From CAYQPF01 sp964419225 (lineage in GTDB: Bacteria; Cloacimonadota; Cloacimonadia; Cloacimonadales; CAYQPF01), in the NCBI GenBank assembly GCA_964419225.1, contig CAYQPF010000092.1, forward strand, positions 1 through 20,010: a DNA stretch of 20,010 nt, in the 5' to 3' direction. Numbering within the stretch: position 1 is the first letter of the stretch; each line of letters opens with the position of its first letter. Position numbers and translations under genes: made by a program. The notes beneath the pieces are model-generated. The model was not told the origin of the DNA. It saw only the letters and a program-made list of their open reading frames with translations, and searched no databases. Positions 15,813 to 20,010 of this stretch are shown here, one piece after another.

Positions 15813-16838
15813 ATGAAAAAGTTAATAATATGTCTAGTCATGATAGCCTTAATACCTGTCATAGCAAATGCAGAAATATTTCCCAAGACCGGAACCGCAT
15901 CATTGCAGTTCCTCAAACTGGGAATTGATGCACGTGCCACAGGTATGGGAGAAGCATACACAGCAATCAGTGATGATATTTCTTCTGTATATTGGAATCC
16001 AGCCGGATTAGCCAAGAAAATGGATAATCAATTCATGTTCTCACATACAAAATATGTTGCAGGCATTTCTCATGAATTTGTAGCAGCTTCCCGATCCCTG
16101 GATTGGGGTAATGTAGCGGTTTTTTTGAATTATCTGCATATGGATGATATGAAAGTAACTACTGAAGATGAATTTGATTGGACAGGTGAATACTTCACTT
16201 CATATGACTTGGCAGCAGGCGTAACCTATGCCAATGCTTTTACAGACAAATTCAATTTTGGTGTGTCAGCTAAGTATATTACTGAAAAAATTGAAGAATA
16301 CTCAGTCAGTACAATGTCTGTCGATCTTGGATCTACATACAACACAGGCTGGAATAATCTTACAATTGGAATGTCTCTAAGAAATTTTGGCCCGGACATT
16401 AAGTACGAAGTTGACTGGGATGAAGATGGAAGTTTAGATGAAGATCCATATGATCTTTTTGATAATGATGGTGATGGTTTAATTGACGAAGATCGCGAAG
16501 AAATGGCATTTAAAATACCCATGAATTATTCAATGGGATTAAGTGCAGATTTATATAGAACTAAAACATCCAGTCTTATCGGAGCTTTCCAGATAGATAA
16601 TTGCGTGGACAGAGCAGAAACCTGGAACTTAGGTTGTGAATATAACTGGAACAATTTCTCGCTTAGAAGCGGTTATCAGCTTAATTATGATGAAGCCGGT
16701 TTTGCAGCAGGTTTTGGTGTCAGAATACCTACACGTATTTCCATCTTAAACGTAGATCTTTCCTGGACTGATTTTGGTGATTTATCTGAGAGCTTTATTG
16801 AAAGCCCCATCAGATTATCTATAAAAGCTACTTATTAA
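15813..16838 (+). CDS. PorV/PorQ-family outer-membrane beta-barrel protein
   Basis: The 341-residue protein starts with a signal peptide (1-20, ending ANA) and the segment FLKLGIDARATGMGEAYTAISDDISSVYWNPAGLA, typical of the PorV/PorQ (FadL-like) family; it is quoted here in parts: DARATGMGEAYTA and SSVYWNPAGLA. The rest alternates short strands and ends in aromatic KATY, as outer-membrane barrels do. In T9SS bacteria PorV helps cargo reach the surface and be processed; PorQ-type relatives have less clear roles. Unusually, an acidic insert at about 201-227 carries two loops, DWDEDGSLDED and DNDGDGLIDED, like those in the preceding protein. It starts nine bases after that gene with GGGGG as ribosome site, and closes the operon. 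Confidence 0.88.
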   Translation: MKKLIICLVMIALIPVIANAEIFPKTGTASLQFLKLGIDARATGMGEAYTAISDDISSVYWNPAGLAKKMDNQFMFSHTKYVAGISHEFVAASRSLDWGNVAVFLNYLHMDDMKVTTEDEFDWTGEYFTSYDLAAGVTYANAFTDKFNFGVSAKYITEKIEEYSVSTMSVDLGSTYNTGWNNLTIGMSLRNFGPDIKYEVDWDEDGSLDEDPYDLFDNDGDGLIDEDREEMAFKIPMNYSMGLSADLYRTKTSSLIGAFQIDNCVDRAETWNLGCEYNWNNFSLRSGYQLNYDEAGFAAGFGVRIPTRISILNVDLSWTDFGDLSESFIESPIRLSIKATY

Positions 16839-16843
16839 TAATC

Positions 16844-16870
16844 AAAAAGAATTAATGTAAAATTCTTTTT
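16844..16870 (+). terminator. Terminator-like hairpin after the TonB/ExbBD operon
   Basis: AAAAAGAATT (16844-16853) and AATTCTTTTT (16861-16870) form a perfect 10-bp stem with a seven-base loop and end in five T, six bases after the PorV-like stop. The stem is AT-rich, so it is weaker than a classical terminator. Confidence 0.55.
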
Positions 16871-16878
16871 GCCAATAT

Positions 16879-16908
16879 GGTAATGACGGCATCAGTGTCG
16901 TCATTACC
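16879..16908. repeat. Perfect inverted repeat upstream of the T9SS-cargo gene
   Basis: GGTAATGACG and CGTCATTACC pair perfectly; allowing one G-T pair the stem extends inward to 13 bp with the tetraloop TCAG. There is no T-tract. It lies 54 bases before the next gene's ATG and could be a transcript-stability hairpin or an operator. Confidence 0.6.
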
Positions 16909-16962
16909 TACTTTAAGTGAAAAATTGGAGATAAAAATCCCAGTTTAAAAATAGGAGGAAAT

Positions 16963-19047
16963 ATGAAAAAACTTGTTATCATTTGTTTAGCAATCCTTTT
17001 TGCTGTTTCCATCTTTGCTGATATTCAGCAAAATGATGGATCTAAAAGAGCGATTGGCAGTCCAAGTTGGATGCTAAAAACAAAAGCAATTGACAGAACT
17101 ATGCCAACACAGGTCTCAATTGCTTATGCACCAGTTCAACTTATGTTTTCATACAACGATTACTTCATGGGAAGTTACAGTTCCATTCCCATAAGAATGC
17201 AGGATAACGGAGCCGGTATTTACATGATATATCATGGACAGGAAACCTCTCAAGCTTCCTCCAGAATGGTATATTACAATTATATCCAAAATGGCCAAAA
17301 TGCTAATAGCGGTCGTATTACAACTGATGCTATACGTCAGGGTTTTCCTGGTTTTGATATTGATCCCGTTACAAATGATCCTTTTGTAGCTTGGCATGGT
17401 GAGATGGCAACCGGTTCAAAATTGGATGTCTCTTTAGCTTATGACCAGTATCACCTCTTTAATACTCCCAATATGTGGAGTACTTACAATGTTGTTATTA
17501 ATAATGGAAACGGACCAGATGAATTTATTTGGCCTTATGTCCATATTGATGAATCACCTTTAGGTGCAGAATATAGAAGAGTTTATGTAGAAACTACTAA
17601 TGCCACTGCTGGTGCAGCTGGTAATCCATCTGAAAATCAGAAACTTGCTTATGCTGATATTACTACCGAAATGCTCGATGGTACTACTCCTTTAGATTGG
17701 ACTTTAAGAACTATTCCTCAGATGGATGACTGGCATAATGATACTGCTTTCCATCGCCCTCAATCAACTTTCTTCGTTAAAGGTTCCTTAATTGGCTGGA
17801 TGGGTTTTGTGAACATGGATTCCCTTGCTACTGCCGAACCAGATTTGTTTGTATTATATAATAACAATTATGGTGAAGGTGACTTTACTTTAGTTATTGA
17901 AAATTCTGAAAAAAATGTACCTAACCCAATGAATTATTTTACTACTACTGAACAAATGTTCTTTAGTCCTATTAACACTCATCATACCAGTGTTGCTTTT
18001 GACAGCAATGATAAGTTGCATTTAATACAATGCTGGGGTTTACAGGTTTCCGGTGGTTATTATTGGAACTTCCAGTATGTAAAAGACGTTCAGTTTGATT
18101 TTGCTACCGGTCAGTTCAAAGTTCTTGATATTGAACCTAAAGGTGCAGCTGATGCCAATTATTTCACTTATGAAGATGATGGCTTTATTTACCTGCCCTG
18201 GGATGAAAATAATGACGGAACTATAGATGAAGTTGGTGACAATGCTGGTACTCCTTACCCAATTATCAAAACAGATTTCCCATTCTATTGGTGGGATTAT
18301 AACGACACCTTCCATGAAAATAATTTCAGAATTGCAACTACTTCTGAAAAAGATATCATGGTAGCTGTATGGCAAAATAGCGATAAAGCAAGACAATTCC
18401 ATGAATTCACAGACACTGACTATACAGATTGGGCTAATGTTCCTGAAATGGTTGTAGAAATTTCCGGCGACAATGGTCAACATTGGAGCAAACCTTTCTA
18501 TTTTAACAGTATCGATACTCCTGAAATTTTCGGTGGAATGATTCCAGAATATGTTTATATCTGTGATAGAGTTGAAAAACGTATAGAAAATGAAGAAACA
18601 ATTCTCAGAGCTCATTTCATGTTTTATAATGATCTCAGTTATGGTTCCTTTATTCAATCAAATGGCGATAACATCGGTGGTAACATGATGTACATGGCTT
18701 TAGATTTCAATCTTACCGATATGGTTACAGATGGTCTTGTACTTGGTACTAATGATAAAGTCGTAACAGTTCCAAAGTTACTTAATCAAAACTATCCTAA
18801 TCCTTTCAATCCAACAACAAGTATTGTCTATAACAACCCAAAAACTCAGAATGTAAATATCGGTATTTACAATTCTAAAGGACAATTAGTTAAGAATCTT
18901 GTGAATGAAGTTAAAACTGCCGGTCAACATACCGTAGTATGGAATGGCCAAAATAATAATAATGATACCGCTACCAGTGGTATTTATTTCTATAAGATTA
19001 CAGCAGGTAATCAAACAGAAATGAAAAAAATGGTTCTTGTAAAATAG
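16963..19047 (+). CDS. Secreted protein with T9SS type A sorting domain and an Asp-box motif
   Basis: This 694-residue protein has a signal peptide (1-19, ending SIFA) and a textbook T9SS type A C-terminal domain from about 605: NQNYPNPFNPTTSIVY, then IGIYNSKGQLVKNL, ATSGIYFYKI and MKKMVLVK. It should therefore be exported through the type IX system and anchored on or released from the surface. The body (about 50-590) is not recognised, but S501-W508 (SGDNGQHW) fits the S-x-D-x-G-x-x-W Asp-box of sialidase-like beta-propellers, which suggests a propeller fold. A D-x-N-x-D-G-x-x-D loop lies at 414-422. TAGGAGG precedes the ATG. The gene has a diverged, broken copy at 19588. Its promoter is not evident; read-through from the upstream operon is possible. 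Confidence 0.88.
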   Translation: MKKLVIICLAILFAVSIFADIQQNDGSKRAIGSPSWMLKTKAIDRTMPTQVSIAYAPVQLMFSYNDYFMGSYSSIPIRMQDNGAGIYMIYHGQETSQASSRMVYYNYIQNGQNANSGRITTDAIRQGFPGFDIDPVTNDPFVAWHGEMATGSKLDVSLAYDQYHLFNTPNMWSTYNVVINNGNGPDEFIWPYVHIDESPLGAEYRRVYVETTNATAGAAGNPSENQKLAYADITTEMLDGTTPLDWTLRTIPQMDDWHNDTAFHRPQSTFFVKGSLIGWMGFVNMDSLATAEPDLFVLYNNNYGEGDFTLVIENSEKNVPNPMNYFTTTEQMFFSPINTHHTSVAFDSNDKLHLIQCWGLQVSGGYYWNFQYVKDVQFDFATGQFKVLDIEPKGAADANYFTYEDDGFIYLPWDENNDGTIDEVGDNAGTPYPIIKTDFPFYWWDYNDTFHENNFRIATTSEKDIMVAVWQNSDKARQFHEFTDTDYTDWANVPEMVVEISGDNGQHWSKPFYFNSIDTPEIFGGMIPEYVYICDRVEKRIENEETILRAHFMFYNDLSYGSFIQSNGDNIGGNMMYMALDFNLTDMVTDGLVLGTNDKVVTVPKLLNQNYPNPFNPTTSIVYNNPKTQNVNIGIYNSKGQLVKNLVNEVKTAGQHTVVWNGQNNNNDTATSGIYFYKITAGNQTEMKKMVLVK

Positions 19048-19158
19048 GACTAGCGTCCAGCATATTTTATAACTATCATAATAGATATGCTTGAGTTATT
19101 TTTGAAGATTCGATAATTTCGATCAACTTCAATAAAATACAAAAGCAAAAAACAAATT

Positions 19159-19185
19159 TGGGCACAAGAAATTGTGCCCATTTTT
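19159..19185 (+). terminator. Strong intrinsic terminator
   Basis: TGGGCACAA (19159-19167), loop GAAA, TTGTGCCCA (19172-19180), then TTTTT. The 9-bp perfect stem with a stable GNRA-like loop can extend through flanking AACAAA/TTTGTT. It lies 111 bases after the T9SS-cargo stop. Confidence 0.9.
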
Positions 19186-19503
19186 GTTGTGTTTGGAAAG
19201 TAGAAATGTGATTAACCCGAACTGTGCAATAGAATCTTCACAATCTGGTTGAAGCTGTTTCAGTGTGCTTTGGGCAGTAGGCCGTGTGCAGGAGAGATTT
19301 TAGAGAAAGTGAAGGACTTACAATCTCACTCACCATATATTTATTATATAACTTCGTTCGATTGCAAGCCTTCACTTTTCATGATCTTCGACCCAGCTTG
19401 CAAACCTCTACTGCACAATCCGGGATAGATTAATTATTGCATTAAAAAAAGTGATTAATGTGAGTGAAATATGCTCAAAAATAGGAAAAAATAAAATTAT
19501 AGA
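19186..19503. other. Gene-free spacer with nested inverted repeats
   Basis: No gene is supported here. Nested pairs are present: TGTGCAG (19285-19291) with CTGCACA (19411-19417), and AAAGTGAAGG (19306-19315) with CCTTCACTTT (19369-19378). A separate pair, TTGCAAG (19362-19368) with CTTGCAA (19397-19403), overlaps them. GGGCAGTAGG at 19272-19281 echoes the GGCAGTAGG of the repeats before purM. This could be remains of a small mobile element. Confidence 0.45.
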
Positions 19504-19532
19504 TTGACAAAGAAGTTAATTAGAATTATATA
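19504..19532 (+). promoter_or_regulatory. Sigma-70-type promoter of the duplicated gene
   Basis: TTGACA (19504-19509), exactly 17 bases, then TATATA (19527-19532). It lies 55 bases before the ATG at 19588, which also keeps the ribosome site TAGGAGG. This is the best consensus promoter in the window. Confidence 0.7.
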
Positions 19533-19587
19533 AGCATGTTTTTAGGATTGTGGGTAAATAAGTAAAAGAAATAGTAGGAGGAAAAGA

Positions 19588-20010
19588 ATGAAAAAATTAC
19601 TAATCGTATGTTTAGTAGCTCTTTTAGCAGTATCTATTTTTGCTGATATGCAGCAGAATGATGGATCCAAAAGAGCTATCGGCACTCCAAGCTGGGTGCT
19701 GAAAACCAAAGCAGTTGACAGAGTATTGCCAGCTGAAGTCACTATAGCATATGCACCTGTTCAATTGATGTTTTCATACCAGGACTATATGCACGGTAGT
19801 TACAGCTCCATTCCAATGAGAATGCAAAACAATGGAGCAGGAATTTACATGATTTATCATGGTCAGTAAACTACTCAGTCTGCATCCAGAATGGTATATT
19901 ACAACTATATCCTAAACGGACAAAATGCCAACAGTGATAGAATCACTACCGATGCTGTACGTCAGTGAATCGCTGGTTTTGAAATTGATCCTGTTACAAA
20001 TGGTCGTTTT
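19588..20010 (+). pseudogene. Broken second copy of the T9SS-cargo gene (continues beyond the window)
   Basis: The reading frame matches the gene at 16963 residue by residue from its start: by hand count 74 of the first 93 residues are identical, including the signal peptide end (SIFAD), KRAIG, YAPVQLMFSY and GAGIYMIYHGQ. TAA at 19867-19869 then replaces a glutamate codon (GAA in the other copy), and TGA at 19966-19968 replaces a glycine codon. Similarity carries on in the same frame after both (SRMVYYNYI, NGQNANS, EIDPVTN), with no frameshift. Most other differences are third-position or conservative changes, so the copy was probably under selection before it broke. Promoter and ribosome site look intact, so a 93-residue fragment could still be made. 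The 3' part is off-window. Confidence 0.85.

Noticed and set aside
18040..18657. 205-codon minus-strand frame opposite the T9SS-cargo gene
   Set aside because: The plus-strand gene has a signal peptide and a sorting domain, while the antisense product has no start signal and an Ile/Phe/Ser-rich composition typical of shadows.
19867..19968. Stop-codon recoding (read-through) in the duplicated gene
   Set aside because: Two different stops, TAA and TGA, replace ordinary glutamate and glycine codons, and the other genes use TAA, TAG and TGA as normal stops; loss of function is simpler.

Overview
The window looks like chromosomal DNA of an AT-rich, Gram-negative bacterium of the Fibrobacteres-Chlorobi-Bacteroidetes group. 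Exported proteins end in, or resemble, type IX secretion (T9SS) C-terminal domains. There is a PorV-like outer-membrane protein, a TonB-dependent receptor with a carboxypeptidase-regulatory-like N-terminal domain, and two adjacent exbD genes. A cultured or metagenomic relative of Candidatus Cloacimonadota is my best guess; this is inference from protein style, not from a marker gene.

Layout. (1) 1-1911, minus strand: most of a large secreted modular protein (signal peptide, beta-rich domain, Ig/FN3-like domains, choice-of-anchor-J-type domain) that runs off the left edge. (2) 1912-2868: a gene-free repeat island holding a 9-bp-period TGGAC tandem repeat, a 14-bp tandem repeat and three families of short interspersed palindromes. 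(3) 2869-7217, plus strand: housekeeping genes, namely a class I aminotransferase, a 67-residue single-pass membrane protein, a PfkB-family kinase, then a 191-bp gap with a perfectly duplicated 58-bp palindrome-bearing unit, then purM and a lipoate ligase/octanoyltransferase whose start overlaps the purM stop. (4) 7428-16838: a tight seven-gene operon (gaps of about 9-27 bp): TonB-dependent receptor, ExbB, ExbD, ExbD, TonB, a 1007-residue exported protein with a FlgD/T9SS-like C-terminus, and a PorV/PorQ-family beta-barrel. A terminator-like hairpin follows. (5) 16963-19047: a secreted protein with a canonical T9SS type A sorting domain, followed by a strong intrinsic terminator. (6) 19588 to the right edge: a second, diverged copy of that gene with its own promoter and ribosome binding site but two in-frame stop codons, so probably a pseudogene.

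How it fits together. The operon encodes a complete energised outer-membrane machine: an inner-membrane proton-driven motor (ExbB plus two ExbD), the TonB coupling rod and the receptor, co-transcribed with a large surface or secreted protein and a PorV-like barrel of the kind that helps T9SS cargo reach the surface. No SusD-like lipoprotein is present; the 1007-residue protein occupies the place a partner protein would. Several exported proteins in this stretch share D-x-[DN]-x-D-G-x-x-D acidic loops of the calcium-binding type. This is the best candidate here for a poorly described outer-membrane/secretion module.
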